A DNA stretch of 64,000 bases from Neorickettsia helminthoeca str. Oregon (lineage in GTDB: Bacteria; Pseudomonadota; Alphaproteobacteria; Rickettsiales; Anaplasmataceae): NCBI RefSeq assembly GCF_000632985.1, contig NZ_CP007481.1, positions 496,001-560,000 of the forward strand. Direction: 5' to 3'. Of the stretch, positions 36,953-46,529 are shown piece after piece. The stretch's first letter is position 1. Every line of letters begins with the position of its first letter. Under the pieces are notes generated by a model. The model did no database searches, was not told the DNA's origin, and saw only the letters and a program-made list of their open reading frames with translations. The translations under genes were made by a program, and so were the position numbers.

Positions 36953-37945
36953 CTACAGGATCACGCACTTAAAAATCTCTCCCATTTGGATGGGTTCGAG
37001 TAATCTGTCCAAGGCTTTCTTTAGAGTTACTCGATCAGTTATTCTAGAGCGCTTTGCAAGTTCCAGGATCCCGTAGGAAAGAAGAAAATCCCGCTGTGAC
37101 ATAACTGGATATCCAGGAAATAGGAATGAAAAATCCACCTCATGTGTAATATCAGCCTCGCCTATGTTTTGGAAGATATCGGAAAATTTGTGGGACCTCA
37201 ATGCCTGAATTGTACTTCTGCGCACACCAAATGCATGACCATAATCTATAACAAGGACGCCTCCCCCACATCTTGTGATTCTCTCAATCATTGAAGCAGC
37301 AACTTCCCTACCCTTAAAGTTCTTTTCTATGATATCTCCATGACTAAACATGCCAGTGAACCTTTCTTCTGTTTTTTCAGGCGTTACATGGAAGTCCGCA
37401 GTGATTTTATTTTCAAAGAATTCCTCATCAAGAAAGATGAATTGATCAATAGGAAGAGCATCAAAAAATTCATTTGCAAGAATGAGTATCTTGCTTTCAG
37501 GAATTTCGTTTATACTTTCGCACCAGCATATTTTCCTGGAATGCGCTATCAACCTCCCCCTTTGGAGCTTTCTGAGAAGCGGACTTATCTCGACCATGTA
37601 AACACGAACAGCGCTATAAAAATCATCAGAACAATGGATGGCATCCAAAATATCTAGCATCATGATACCAGTCCCTGGACCAAACTCCGCTATGATAATC
37701 TCGGTCGGCTTACCTAACTGCCCCCATCTATGAAGTAACCATATCGCTATTGTTTTCCCAAAAAGAGATGTAACTTCAGGGGCGGTGATGTAATCACCTT
37801 CCTTACCTATGGGATTTTTTGTCATATAATAGCCTTTTTCAGGGTGATACATGGCCATCTCTATGAACTTTGAGAAAGATATAGGTCCACTTTTTTTTAT
37901 CACATCCTGTATGTAGGACCTCATTTCTTGATGCTGGACCTCCAA
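36953..37945 (-). CDS. MidA/NDUFAF7-type methyltransferase (DUF185)
   Basis: A 330-residue SAM-dependent methyltransferase. It starts with the helical region PISFSKFIEMAMYHPEKGYYM, followed by GDYITAPEVTSLFG, and the SAM-binding loop IIAEFGPGTGIMMLDIL at about residues 83-99. The mitochondrial homolog NDUFAF7 dimethylates an arginine of the NuoD-equivalent complex I subunit during assembly. As nuoD is in this window and the organism has complex I, the same role is the natural inference. It lies between acnA (convergent) and valS (same strand, 79-base gap). Confidence 0.88.
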   Translation of the reverse strand: MEVQHQEMRSYIQDVIKKSGPISFSKFIEMAMYHPEKGYYMTKNPIGKEGDYITAPEVTSLFGKTIAIWLLHRWGQLGKPTEIIIAEFGPGTGIMMLDILDAIHCSDDFYSAVRVYMVEISPLLRKLQRGRLIAHSRKICWCESINEIPESKILILANEFFDALPIDQFIFLDEEFFENKITADFHVTPEKTEERFTGMFSHGDIIEKNFKGREVAASMIERITRCGGGVLVIDYGHAFGVRRSTIQALRSHKFSDIFQNIGEADITHEVDFSFLFPGYPVMSQRDFLLSYGILELAKRSRITDRVTLKKALDRLLEPIQMGEIFKCVIL

Positions 37946-38024
37946 CTTTGACTTAAAAGATATCTACGACTTAACACAACGAGCTCACCTCAATACAATA
38001 ATGGACACCCAACTAAAGGTCTCA

Positions 38025-40364
38025 TTATAAAGACATTGCAACAGAGGTTTCATGTGCGGATTCCAGTATCCTCCATGTGACGTTCAGACTATTTGTGGCC
38101 ATCTTTAGGTCATATTCTGCAGCAACTAGATCTTTAAAGGATGTCGTGATCTCCAATAAACTTATCTCTTTCTTCATCGATATGGAGTGTTCCGATTTGA
38201 ACTCCCTGACCTTACTCAGAATATGAATAAACTCGCTACCAGGACAAATAAGCTTCGGCTTGATATTAATCTCTTCTGGCCACATTCCCCTGCTATGAAC
38301 AGAAATATCTGCTGGAAACAGTGTGGAATATATCTCCTCTGTTATGTAGGGAAAGAAAGGAGCAAAAAGTTTCAGCAATACAGAAAGAGAAATGCTGAGC
38401 GCATGAATAGCGCTGATGTTCCCATCAACACTATTGTAGGCACGAGATTTAACGAGCTCCAAATAATTGTCGCAGTATTCATGCATAAAAAAGCGCTCCA
38501 GCGTGGATTTAGCATGAGAGTAATCACACTGATCAAATGCATTCTCCATTACTTCAATTACCTCAGCTAATCTTGAGATAATCCATATATCGGTAGGATA
38601 GGTAATACTGTTTATATCAATCTCAGGTATAAAAAATTGTTCAATAAATCTTGAGGCATTCCAGATCTTATTCATTAATTTTTTGCCTACTAGGAAAACA
38701 TTATCACTGAAACATGTATCACAACCAAGACCAGCACTTGCGCTCCAATAGCGTACTATATCTGCTCCATGATCGGAGATGAGTTGCACTGGATCAATTG
38801 TATTACCCTTGGACTTGCTCATCTTGCTTTTATCGCTGGCCAGACACCAACCGCTGATCATAATCCTTTCCCAGGGAGTTTTCTGATATTCGAGGAATGA
38901 TCTAAGAATCGTATAAAATGCCCAGGTACGGATAATCTCATGTGCTTGAGGTCTCAGAGACATTCGGCGAAATGGGGCTACCGCGATACTGTCGTGATTA
39001 ATCTGTGGCGTAAGCGAGCTGGTTGCCCAAGTATCAAGGACGTCTGTATCTTGTCTATAGCGTCTTCCATTCCTGAGTATGGGATCACCATTAATCGGCA
39101 AATCGACCTCCTCCGGTAAGAGGATTTCTTCCGTTTCCTCATCATAGTATACAGGTACTCGCACACCAAGATACCGCTGCCTGGAAATACACCAGTCCCA
39201 TTTTATACCATCGATCCACTGCTCTATTTTGATTCGCATCTTTTCAGGAATCCAGTCGATTTCCTTAACTTTGACTTTCAATTCTTCCTTGTAATCCAGG
39301 ACTCTAATGTACCACTGATACGTCGAGATTATTTCGAGCTTCCCACCTGATCTTTCCGCACATTTTACATTGTGAGTGATTTTTTCCTGTCTTTTCAATA
39401 AACCCTTTGAATCCAAACACTCCAGAATATATTTTCTAGCATCTTCGACTTTTCTTTGTCCTAGGGCATCTATTTTCCCATATCTGTCTACTACTTCCCG
39501 CAGTGGAAGGTCATATTGCTGCCACCACTTTATATCCATCTCATCCCCGAAAGTACAACACATTACTAATCCTGTTCCCTTTTCTACTAGGACACTCTCA
39601 TCACAAATGATTGGTATTTTTACATCAAAGAGCGGTGTGAAGGCATATTTTCCGTTCAAACACCTGTATCGCTCGTCAGAAGGATTACAGAGTAGTGCGA
39701 CACATCCAGGTAACAGCTCAGGTCTTGTAGTCGCGACTTCGAGCTTCCTGCCGTCTTCAGAGGAAAAAATGATGTAATTCATTTGGGATTCAAACTCTTT
39801 TTCCTCGACTTCAGCCTGAGCTATAGCGGTCTGATCTATCACATCCCAGAGCACGGGCATCTTTTTTCTATAGATCAGACCTTTTTTGTAGAGATTCAAA
39901 AACGACTTCTGAGATAGACGTCTACACGCTTCACTATTTGTCTGATAACTGAAGCTCCAATCTAGGCTGAGTGCAATACTATCAAAGAGACTTTTAAACT
40001 CCAATATTTTTTGTTCTGAGATTGCATCACATAATCGTATGAACTCATGTTGCTCTGTGGCACGTATCCTGATCTTATGGGTTTTTTCAACAAGCCTTTC
40101 TGTTGGAAGTCCATTATTATCAAAACCAGCTGAATAAAAGACATTCTTACCCCTCATGCGTTGGTAGCGGGCTATGAAATCAGTGTGACAGTAGCTGAAG
40201 ACGTGCCCAATGTGAAGTGAGCCGGAAATCGTCGGCGGAGGAGTATCTATGGAAAAAATGTCATCTCCGTCTTTGGAGAAATCATATACTCCTGAATGCT
40301 TCCACTTCTCTCTACATTTTTCAGCAATCTGAGCAAAATTGTACCTTTCTACTAATTTTCCCAT
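38025..40364 (-). CDS. valS: Valyl-tRNA synthetase
   Basis: Class I synthetase that charges tRNA-Val. The HIGH motif appears as SLHIGHVFSYCH at about residues 37-48 and KMSKS as DKSKMSKSKGNT near residue 515. The editing domain (ATTRPELLPGCVALLCNP) is present. The product is 779 residues from the ATG at 40364 (MGKLVERYNF); eight further codons precede it in frame. It is the compact type found in Rickettsiales, without the long C-terminal coiled coil of E. coli ValS. tRNA-Val(GAC), a substrate, is at 55432-55505. Confidence 0.96.
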   Translation of the reverse strand: MGKLVERYNFAQIAEKCREKWKHSGVYDFSKDGDDIFSIDTPPPTISGSLHIGHVFSYCHTDFIARYQRMRGKNVFYSAGFDNNGLPTERLVEKTHKIRIRATEQHEFIRLCDAISEQKILEFKSLFDSIALSLDWSFSYQTNSEACRRLSQKSFLNLYKKGLIYRKKMPVLWDVIDQTAIAQAEVEEKEFESQMNYIIFSSEDGRKLEVATTRPELLPGCVALLCNPSDERYRCLNGKYAFTPLFDVKIPIICDESVLVEKGTGLVMCCTFGDEMDIKWWQQYDLPLREVVDRYGKIDALGQRKVEDARKYILECLDSKGLLKRQEKITHNVKCAERSGGKLEIISTYQWYIRVLDYKEELKVKVKEIDWIPEKMRIKIEQWIDGIKWDWCISRQRYLGVRVPVYYDEETEEILLPEEVDLPINGDPILRNGRRYRQDTDVLDTWATSSLTPQINHDSIAVAPFRRMSLRPQAHEIIRTWAFYTILRSFLEYQKTPWERIMISGWCLASDKSKMSKSKGNTIDPVQLISDHGADIVRYWSASAGLGCDTCFSDNVFLVGKKLMNKIWNASRFIEQFFIPEIDINSITYPTDIWIISRLAEVIEVMENAFDQCDYSHAKSTLERFFMHEYCDNYLELVKSRAYNSVDGNISAIHALSISLSVLLKLFAPFFPYITEEIYSTLFPADISVHSRGMWPEEINIKPKLICPGSEFIHILSKVREFKSEHSISMKKEISLLEITTSFKDLVAAEYDLKMATNSLNVTWRILESAHETSVAMSL

Positions 40365-40388
40365 TGATTTTATTTTTCTGCGCCACAC

Positions 40389-40654
40389 TTATGTTATCTG
40401 ACAAAATGACATTATTAAATTCCCTTAGAAACAAGATTGCGCGTGCCAAATTGCTTCGAACACGGAGACCCGTCTATCCGCCAAGAGAGTCACAGCGCGG
40501 ATGCTCAGATGGGCTTCTTTAAAACCAAAATATTTCCGGACTCACACGATCCTGAAGTATTAAAGTCATAGCCACAATTGCATAATGTACCCCTTTTAGT
40601 TATCGGAACACTACAATACAATTGTAGCTATGAAGTAAGGACTCGGTCTTAGTA
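40389..40654. other. Divergent intergenic region between valS and prfB
   Basis: 266 bases. A plus-strand frame at 40391-40522 could encode a 43-residue basic peptide (MLSDKMTLLNSLRNKIARAK...), but it has no ribosome binding site and no recognised relatives, so I do not call it. A short palindrome (CAATTG, tACAATTGTA near 40617-40626) lies upstream of prfB. Confidence 0.3.
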
Positions 40655-41759
40655 ATGGATTCCGAAATACAGACAACCCTGTCAGCATTAAAGAAGTCTA
40701 TTGAATTAATCAGGAGACATCTTTGACATCGAAGGTAAGACAGCAAGATTAGAGCAGATTTGCAGTTTAGTTGATTCCCCTACACTTTGGGAGAACCAGA
40801 ACGAAGCGCAATCTCTGTTGAAAGAGAAATCCAATATAGAGTCGGGCTTGGATGAGTTTAGGAAACTTTCCGCACAGTTGACGGATTTAATCGAAATGAT
40901 TGAATTAGCTTCCGACGAGGACGAGCAAGAGACAATAAAAGAACTGGAAATAGAGCTGCTAGCACTCCAAGAAAAGATTAAGAAAAAAGAAATAGAGTGT
41001 CTCTTTTCAGGAGAAGCAGATGCTAATGATTGCTTCATAGAAATACAATCAGGCGCTGGTGGTACGGAAAGTAATGATTGGGCGATGATGCTCTTGAGAA
41101 TGTATACTCGCTGGGCTGAAATCCAGCACGGGTTTCAAGTGCAGATCATAGACAAGGTAGACGGTGAAGAAACAGGGATCAAATCGTGCACCCTGAAGCT
41201 GCTCGGGGCAAATGCATATGGTTGGGCTCACACAGAAACTGGCGTCCACAGATTGGTGCGCATTTCACCCTTCGATGCAAATGCAAAACGTCATACGAGT
41301 TTTGCCAAGGTCTTTGTCTCACCTTGTATAGAGAATGCAATAAACATCAATATTGACGAAAAAGATTTGAAAATCGATACCTATAGGGCTTCCGGAGCTG
41401 GTGGACAACATGTCAATAAAACGGAAAGTGCTGTTCGGATTACACATTTACCAAGCAAAATAGTTGTGCAATCACAAACTAGCAGATCCCAGCATCAAAA
41501 CAGAGCCGAGGCACTGCAAATGCTGAAGTCCAAACTATATGAAATAGAGCTTCGCAAAAAGCAAGATGCACTGAACCTAGCACGGAACGTAGACGCCTCA
41601 ATTAGCTGGGGATACCAGATTAGATCTTACGTCCTACATCCTTACCAGATGATAAAGGACCTCCGCACTGGATATGAAGTAGGAAATGTCACTTCAGTCC
41701 TCGACGGAAAATTAGATCAGTTCATCATTGCAACGCTATCTTCCAGCACTCCTAGGTGA
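40655..41759 (+). CDS. prfB: Peptide chain release factor 2, with programmed +1 frameshift
   Basis: Releases polypeptides at UGA and UAA codons. The gene starts at ATG 40655 and reads 23 codons (MDSEIQTTLSALKKSIELIRRHL) to an in-frame TGA at 40724-40726. Skipping one T at 40724 continues as DIEGKTARLEQ to the stop at 41757-41759, giving 367 residues, the usual RF2 length. The slippery site CTTTGAC preceded by a Shine-Dalgarno-like AGGAGA three bases upstream matches the classic autoregulatory element. The RF2 discriminator tripeptide SPF (VRISPFDANAKR) and the catalytic GGQ (GAGGQHVNKTESA) are both present. Low RF2 levels would increase slippage and raise synthesis. Confidence 0.96.
40715..40727 (+). 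promoter_or_regulatory. prfB programmed frameshift site
   Basis: An internal AGGAGA is followed three bases later by CTT TGA C. This is the same geometry as in E. coli prfB (AGGGGG, three bases, CTTTGAC). The ribosome slips from CTT to TTT and continues with GAC. Confidence 0.93.
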
Positions 41760-41973
41760 GCTCTTCAACAGTAAGTTGAATGACCAGAACGCAACAGTGA
41801 AAGAATTCACTCATATATTCTGCTTTATATTTTTGATATAATAAACTTGATAACTACTTTATACTATAAGCTACTTTCTTACTTATAGCATCATAATAAA
41901 TTATTCTTTTTCTCTTGAGCAGAGATATTAATTAGTACTTCAGGCACATAACAAGAAAGCTTTATAACACCAT

Positions 41974-44109
41974 ATGCTAGAATCATATCATGATGAGACC
42001 TTTGAGCTCTTATTTGTGTTAAATGCTCGCGTTTTACAGGCAGCACAACAGCGCGGCTTGAGTAGGAAGCAACAAAGAGAACTTATAAACTCTCTGGAAG
42101 AAACATTAACAACCGAGCAATCAAAGATAAACAGCCTAAGTATATCTTTAGAACAACTAAAATCGGTGTATGGGACTGAAATTGATAATTTCAGGATTGG
42201 GGCTCCAGAAATGCCGGCCAAGCCTGCTGATACCGTTATCCAAGAAAGACAACAGTGCGTGGATACGCTGAAAACGCTACTTAGTTCCGTACGAGTAAAT
42301 AACAGTGGAAAGCCAATACTACCTAGAAAACGCATAGAAAAAGTCGTATCGGAGCTCGAAAAAACACATAGAATGATCTTGCGCAATGCGAGGTTGGACT
42401 TAGTAGGTACGACACAACTATGCTCAAGAGAAGCAGAGATTATCATTAACGCTGTCAAAAAGAACTGTTCTTTGACTGTCAAATGTACACGTTCAACTAC
42501 TTTATCCGATCTTGTAGAAAAGCAAACGCAAACTGAGATATCCCGCAAGAAACTACAAACACTATTTCTCGTTAAGTCGAATCCAAAAGAAGCCGAGCAT
42601 TTCATTAGAAAAAGAATTGCTGCAGAAAGTCCTTTCTTGAATCACAAAGAATTGGAAGAACGTGTTGCTCAAGAATTCATAGAAACCAAAGAACGGTCAC
42701 ACAAATTACACAACCTCTTAGAGGAACATCTAACGTCAAGCAAAGCAAACGTTGACAAAACTGTTGCCGGCTTGAATAAGGAAGAGTTGACATACTTAGT
42801 CAACGCGAGAGTAAACAGGCTAAAAAATTTCGTGCATCTTGCTCTAGACCATGTAGCACGCAGTATGGCTATCTATGTTGAATCGCAATACAATGCGCAC
42901 GAAAAACCTAGCTTTTGGAGCCAACTTAGTAAGAAAAATCCATTTACAGAAAAAGGCCGTCCGGTGATAGTGCATCCATTCATGCAGTCACAAGAGCAGC
43001 AGCCATCAGCGCCCTATACTACAAGAATTGCAAAAAACGAAGTTGGAACACATAATGGACCATCATCAATCCCTACAACAGCGCTACCCCAATCTACCTA
43101 TATAGAATCGGCACCTGGCATACCAGTCACTCCACAAGCATCTCAGGAACCCAGACATACACCACTGCAAGAAACACAATCCGGAAAAGCAACTCCCGCA
43201 AAGTTACAAGAGGATTTTCGCACGCAGTCTTTTATACTTAAAAAGGAACAAAATATCTCTACTAGCCCTAATATTAATCCGCCGGAAAAACTTAGTAGAA
43301 CGGACTCTGGGATCAGTATCTCATCGATACAAAGTAACGAATCCGACTATAAAGCAGCAAATCACAATCCTTTTGCAGAAGCACTACAAGAAGGCAAGAC
43401 GAAACTTAGAAAGGTAGGTATCAAAGAAAAGCCTTTCACCGGTGATGATTTAATAGCTGAGTTAAAGGCGCGTATAGAGAAAAGAAGTGAAAAGAACCCT
43501 GGGAAACCTACTGTTTCGGATTCTAGGAAAAGGATGGTTACATCAGATGCAAAAGATTCGAAACAAAGGGAAACTCAAGGAGAGAAAAGTGGCAACCCTA
43601 GAACCATAACAACAGAAACAACGCTAGAACTTAGAAAGGTAGGTATCAAAGAAAAGCCTTTCACCGGTGATGATTTAATAGCTGAGTTAAAGGCGCGTAT
43701 AGAGAAAAGAAGTGAAAAGAACCCTGGGAAACCTACTGTTTCGGATTCTAGGAAAAGGATGGTTACATCAGATGCAAAAGATTCGAAACAAAGGGAAACT
43801 CAAGGAGAGAAAAGTGGCAACCCTAGAACCATAACAACAGAAACAACGCTAGAACTTAGAAAGGTAGGTATCAAAGAAAAGCCTTTCACCGGTGATGATT
43901 TAATAGCTGAGTTAAAGGCGCGTATAGAGAAAAGAAGTGAAAAGAACCCTGGGAAACCTACTGTTTCGGATTCTAGGAAAAGGATGGTTACATCAGATGC
44001 AAAAGATTCGAAACAAAGGGAAACTCAAGGAGAGAAAAGTGGCAACCCTAGAACCATAACAACAGAAACAACGCTAGAAAGCGTTTCACAGAGAGATCCA
44101 CAGAAGTAG
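41974..44109 (+). CDS. Large tandem-repeat protein, candidate strain-specific antigen or secreted effector
   Basis: A 711-residue protein with no signal peptide or membrane helix. Residues 1 to about 320 are highly helical, with coiled-coil character (EELINSLEETLTTEQSK-like heptads) and many Lys and Glu. Residues 330-475 are Pro/Ser/Thr/Gln-rich and probably disordered. Residues 478-702 are three identical copies of a 75-residue basic unit (LRKVGIKEKPFTGDDLIAEL...). The gene precedes two paralogous genes on the same strand, and the sequence shared by those two starts 6 bases after its stop. From memory, Neorickettsia strain-specific antigens are proteins of this kind with direct repeats; the assignment is an inference. 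Secretion by type IV machinery is plausible because no Sec signal exists. Confidence 0.75.
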   Translation: MLESYHDETFELLFVLNARVLQAAQQRGLSRKQQRELINSLEETLTTEQSKINSLSISLEQLKSVYGTEIDNFRIGAPEMPAKPADTVIQERQQCVDTLKTLLSSVRVNNSGKPILPRKRIEKVVSELEKTHRMILRNARLDLVGTTQLCSREAEIIINAVKKNCSLTVKCTRSTTLSDLVEKQTQTEISRKKLQTLFLVKSNPKEAEHFIRKRIAAESPFLNHKELEERVAQEFIETKERSHKLHNLLEEHLTSSKANVDKTVAGLNKEELTYLVNARVNRLKNFVHLALDHVARSMAIYVESQYNAHEKPSFWSQLSKKNPFTEKGRPVIVHPFMQSQEQQPSAPYTTRIAKNEVGTHNGPSSIPTTALPQSTYIESAPGIPVTPQASQEPRHTPLQETQSGKATPAKLQEDFRTQSFILKKEQNISTSPNINPPEKLSRTDSGISISSIQSNESDYKAANHNPFAEALQEGKTKLRKVGIKEKPFTGDDLIAELKARIEKRSEKNPGKPTVSDSRKRMVTSDAKDSKQRETQGEKSGNPRTITTETTLELRKVGIKEKPFTGDDLIAELKARIEKRSEKNPGKPTVSDSRKRMVTSDAKDSKQRETQGEKSGNPRTITTETTLELRKVGIKEKPFTGDDLIAELKARIEKRSEKNPGKPTVSDSRKRMVTSDAKDSKQRETQGEKSGNPRTITTETTLESVSQRDPQK
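43405..44079 (+). repeat. 225-bp tandem repeat, three identical copies
   Basis: Copies start at 43405, 43630 and 43855; each is 225 bases (75 codons) and no differences were seen between them. The length is a multiple of three, so gain or loss of copies leaves the frame intact. Confidence 0.96.
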
Positions 44110-44114
44110 GAATA

Positions 44115-44411
44115 CCCTACCTAGAGATTTTTTCTGAGCACCTCCTAGAAGCACAAATTGCTGGGAACATTGCTGGGATTATATCTGTATCCGATGCTAA
44201 TGCCAGGTACTAAAAAAGTCGATCAGGGAGTTTGTAACGACTTCATCGATGAGAAGTGATAGAAATCCATAAATATTCCAAGATAGTTATAGGAAAATTC
44301 TGTTGAATAGTCTTTAAAATCCTATATTTTATTAAGATCTTAATGATAGGATAGAGCTAAATAAGAACTCATAAATTATATGCTACCCGACTATATCACA
44401 AAGGAGATAGT
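44115..44411 (+). repeat. 297-bp leader repeat, copy 1
   Basis: Identical to 46233-46529 (offset 2118). It covers the whole upstream region and the first 32 bases of the coding sequence of the gene at 44380. It contains a candidate promoter and a palindrome described separately. The left end is the hexamer CCCTAC. Confidence 0.95.
44303..44351 (+). promoter_or_regulatory. Candidate promoter with overlapping palindromic operator (copy 1)
   Basis: TTGAAT (44303-44308) and TATTTT (44325-44330) are separated by 16 bases and could be -35 and -10 boxes. A perfect 14-base palindrome ATTAAGATCTTAAT (44331-44344) follows at once, where transcription would begin, and is framed by TCCTAT (44320-44325) and ATAGGA (44346-44351). 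A dimeric regulator could bind here. The function is inferred from the layout. Confidence 0.4.
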
Positions 44412-46065
44412 ACCAAAACTTGGACGTGCAGCATCTATCCTGACTCGATCTATGCACATGCAGGGTGGCGCCACTGATACACGTAAGGAGGTTAAGAAGC
44501 TACTTGCAGAGGTTACTTCTGATCTTAAGAAGGTAAAGAGTAAATACGAACCAGATCTTGCAGCCGGTGTACGCGATGTATACGGGCATATCTCTGCTGC
44601 TCTTATAGCCGTACCAGGAAAGCCAGGACCCTCGGGTTGCCTAATGAGCGATCGTGAGAGAGGTTCGAGCGTAGCTAACTGCCATAAATACATGGAGCGG
44701 GCCCTAGCTCTGACGAAGCGGCTCGCGCTTCAGTCCTTACCCGATAAATGCGCACCAGAGGAGAAAGAACTCGTTTACAAGTTGATGGCCTATCTAGACT
44801 CTTCTCTTCCTTCTGGAAAAGGAGGAGAAAGTATCCAGCAACTCTTAGAGGGGGCTAAGCGCGGCTTAGGGGATATCATGACTGATATCAATAACCCTGA
44901 AACACGGGATGCTATAGGAAGATATGCTGAGTCGCATCTCCTAACAGGCGGTAGTACTCAATATAAAAACCCCAGTGAATACGTAACTCATAGGCTTGGG
45001 ATTGTGGCTGAGTGTGTGACTGGGTATACACTTGATCTTATGTCAGCGCTCGAGCAATCTACTAGATCGCATAACACACCGGAACAGCAGGCAACGGTCG
45101 AACGGGGAACTGGGGCTTTAAACTCGGAACGTCCAAGAGAGTCTGTAACTGAGAAACCTTCTGCGCCTACGCTGGAGGCTCTAGATCTAGCAGCTTCTCC
45201 GGAACAAATAGAAAAAGCACAAGAGAAAGGTGATGAGGGTATAAAAGCAAAACCAACGCTTGCAGAGAGGGTACGAACTATACTGCATGCGGGAAATCCT
45301 CTCGAGATGTTTGCCGATGCGCTTGCTCGTGTTGTGGGTACCTTAGGCCTAATGGTGGACAAGATGAAAAGTATCCTCCCCGATGTTAAGGGCAGACGTG
45401 CTAGTAGCTCTACCCGTGATCTAAGAGAGCATGTAGAAGGTACCGATATGACCATGGAGGAAGTCTGTGATACACTCAGCCTGACAGCAGAGGAAGTGAG
45501 GGAGTTGCTACAGGAAGGTAAACGGGCACAACAAAGCTCTTCTCATGGAACAGAGTCACCAACTCAGGGAGCATCCGCTTCAACGCCAGAACTTATTACT
45601 CCAGAGCCTATCAAAGCAACTAAAGTAGAAACAACGCTAGAAACATTTAAAGCTGCTGTAAGCGGTGTAAGTACAGCGAGTCCGAGCCAAGCAACAGTCG
45701 TAGAGGAAAAACAGGCCGTACCTCCAAAACCGTCTGTAAAGACAAAACCGAAAGCGTTCACCTCTCCTGGCGCAGAAGATTTAGGCTCTATCCGCGCTGG
45801 GCTTAAACCAACACCGAAACCAGAACCTAAGGCACCGGAGCATTCTCAGCTTGAAGGATTACAACAAGCTATCAGGGGACTTAAACACGTATCGCGACCC
45901 CCAGAAGGAGGTAGGTCTACTGGTTCTCAATCAATGTCTGAGGCATTAAGTACAGCTCTCAGTGGGCTTAAAGGCGTACAACAAGGTCAAAGCGATAAGG
46001 GAGCTTCTAGTGCACCCGGAGCAACACCTGGACAACCAGACCAAGGACAGGGAGCTAGTAGATAA
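44380..46065 (+). CDS. Strain-specific-antigen-like protein, first paralog
   Basis: A 561-residue protein beginning MLPDYITKEIV, with no signal peptide. Residues 1-225 are helical (for example KKVKSKYEPDLAAGVRDVYG). A 29-30 residue segment, EKPSAPTLEALDLAASPEQI onward (about 258-287), is identical to one in the next gene. A second helical part (about 290-385) includes one moderately hydrophobic stretch. The C-terminal 170 residues are Pro/Ser/Gly/Gln-rich with repeated short units of the form LxxAIxGLK (near residues 466, 493 and 523). The last 40 residues equal those of the next gene. It is probably a surface-exposed or secreted antigen; the family name is inferred from genus context and memory. 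Confidence 0.72.
   Translation: MLPDYITKEIVPKLGRAASILTRSMHMQGGATDTRKEVKKLLAEVTSDLKKVKSKYEPDLAAGVRDVYGHISAALIAVPGKPGPSGCLMSDRERGSSVANCHKYMERALALTKRLALQSLPDKCAPEEKELVYKLMAYLDSSLPSGKGGESIQQLLEGAKRGLGDIMTDINNPETRDAIGRYAESHLLTGGSTQYKNPSEYVTHRLGIVAECVTGYTLDLMSALEQSTRSHNTPEQQATVERGTGALNSERPRESVTEKPSAPTLEALDLAASPEQIEKAQEKGDEGIKAKPTLAERVRTILHAGNPLEMFADALARVVGTLGLMVDKMKSILPDVKGRRASSSTRDLREHVEGTDMTMEEVCDTLSLTAEEVRELLQEGKRAQQSSSHGTESPTQGASASTPELITPEPIKATKVETTLETFKAAVSGVSTASPSQATVVEEKQAVPPKPSVKTKPKAFTSPGAEDLGSIRAGLKPTPKPEPKAPEHSQLEGLQQAIRGLKHVSRPPEGGRSTGSQSMSEALSTALSGLKGVQQGQSDKGASSAPGATPGQPDQGQGASR
45151..45239 (+). repeat. 89-bp internal island shared by the two paralogs, copy 1
   Basis: Identical to 47257-47345, although the sequences on both sides of it differ strongly between the two genes. 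It encodes EKPSAPTLEALDLAASPEQI and the next nine residues. Confidence 0.95.
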
Positions 46066-46094
46066 ATTCCACTCAATGGGACTCAGATGTCTCC
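45953..46094 (+). repeat. 142-bp gene-end repeat, copy 1
   Basis: Identical to 48485-48626 (offset 2532). It encodes the last 37 residues, covers the stop codon and runs 29 bases beyond it. The last part (46059-46094) recurs a third time at 48782-48817. Confidence 0.95.
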
Positions 46095-46238
46095 TATGAA
46101 AGTAAATAGAAAAATTTCCCTACGCTCATAAGCCTAAGAAGGCAGTCAAAGCTAATCCACACAGGAGAAAACAGAAGAATTACTCACCCTAATGGAGAAT
46201 ACTCATCATACAGGACAGCGCAATCACGACCGCCCTAC
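46059..46238 (+). repeat. 180-bp 3' flank repeat, copy 1
   Basis: Identical to 48782-48961 (offset 2723). It starts at the stop codon region of the first paralog and ends in CCCTAC, the same hexamer that begins the leader repeat. With the leader repeat (46233-46497) it fills the whole 432-base gap between the two paralogs; no gene lies there. Confidence 0.95.
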
Positions 46239-46529
46239 CTAGAGATTTTTTCTGAGCACCTCCTAGAAGCACAAATTGCTGGGAACATTGCTGGGATTAT
46301 ATCTGTATCCGATGCTAATGCCAGGTACTAAAAAAGTCGATCAGGGAGTTTGTAACGACTTCATCGATGAGAAGTGATAGAAATCCATAAATATTCCAAG
46401 ATAGTTATAGGAAAATTCTGTTGAATAGTCTTTAAAATCCTATATTTTATTAAGATCTTAATGATAGGATAGAGCTAAATAAGAACTCATAAATTATATG
46501 CTACCCGACTATATCACAAAGGAGATAGT
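46233..46529 (+). repeat. 297-bp leader repeat, copy 2
   Basis: Identical to 44115-44411. It contains the second copies of the candidate promoter (TTGAAT at 46421-46426, TATTTT at 46443-46448) and of the palindrome (46449-46462). Confidence 0.95.

Noticed and set aside
43405-44079. Repeat array as a mobile element or satellite
   Set aside because: It lies wholly within one reading frame, with no terminal inverted repeats, target duplications or transposase.
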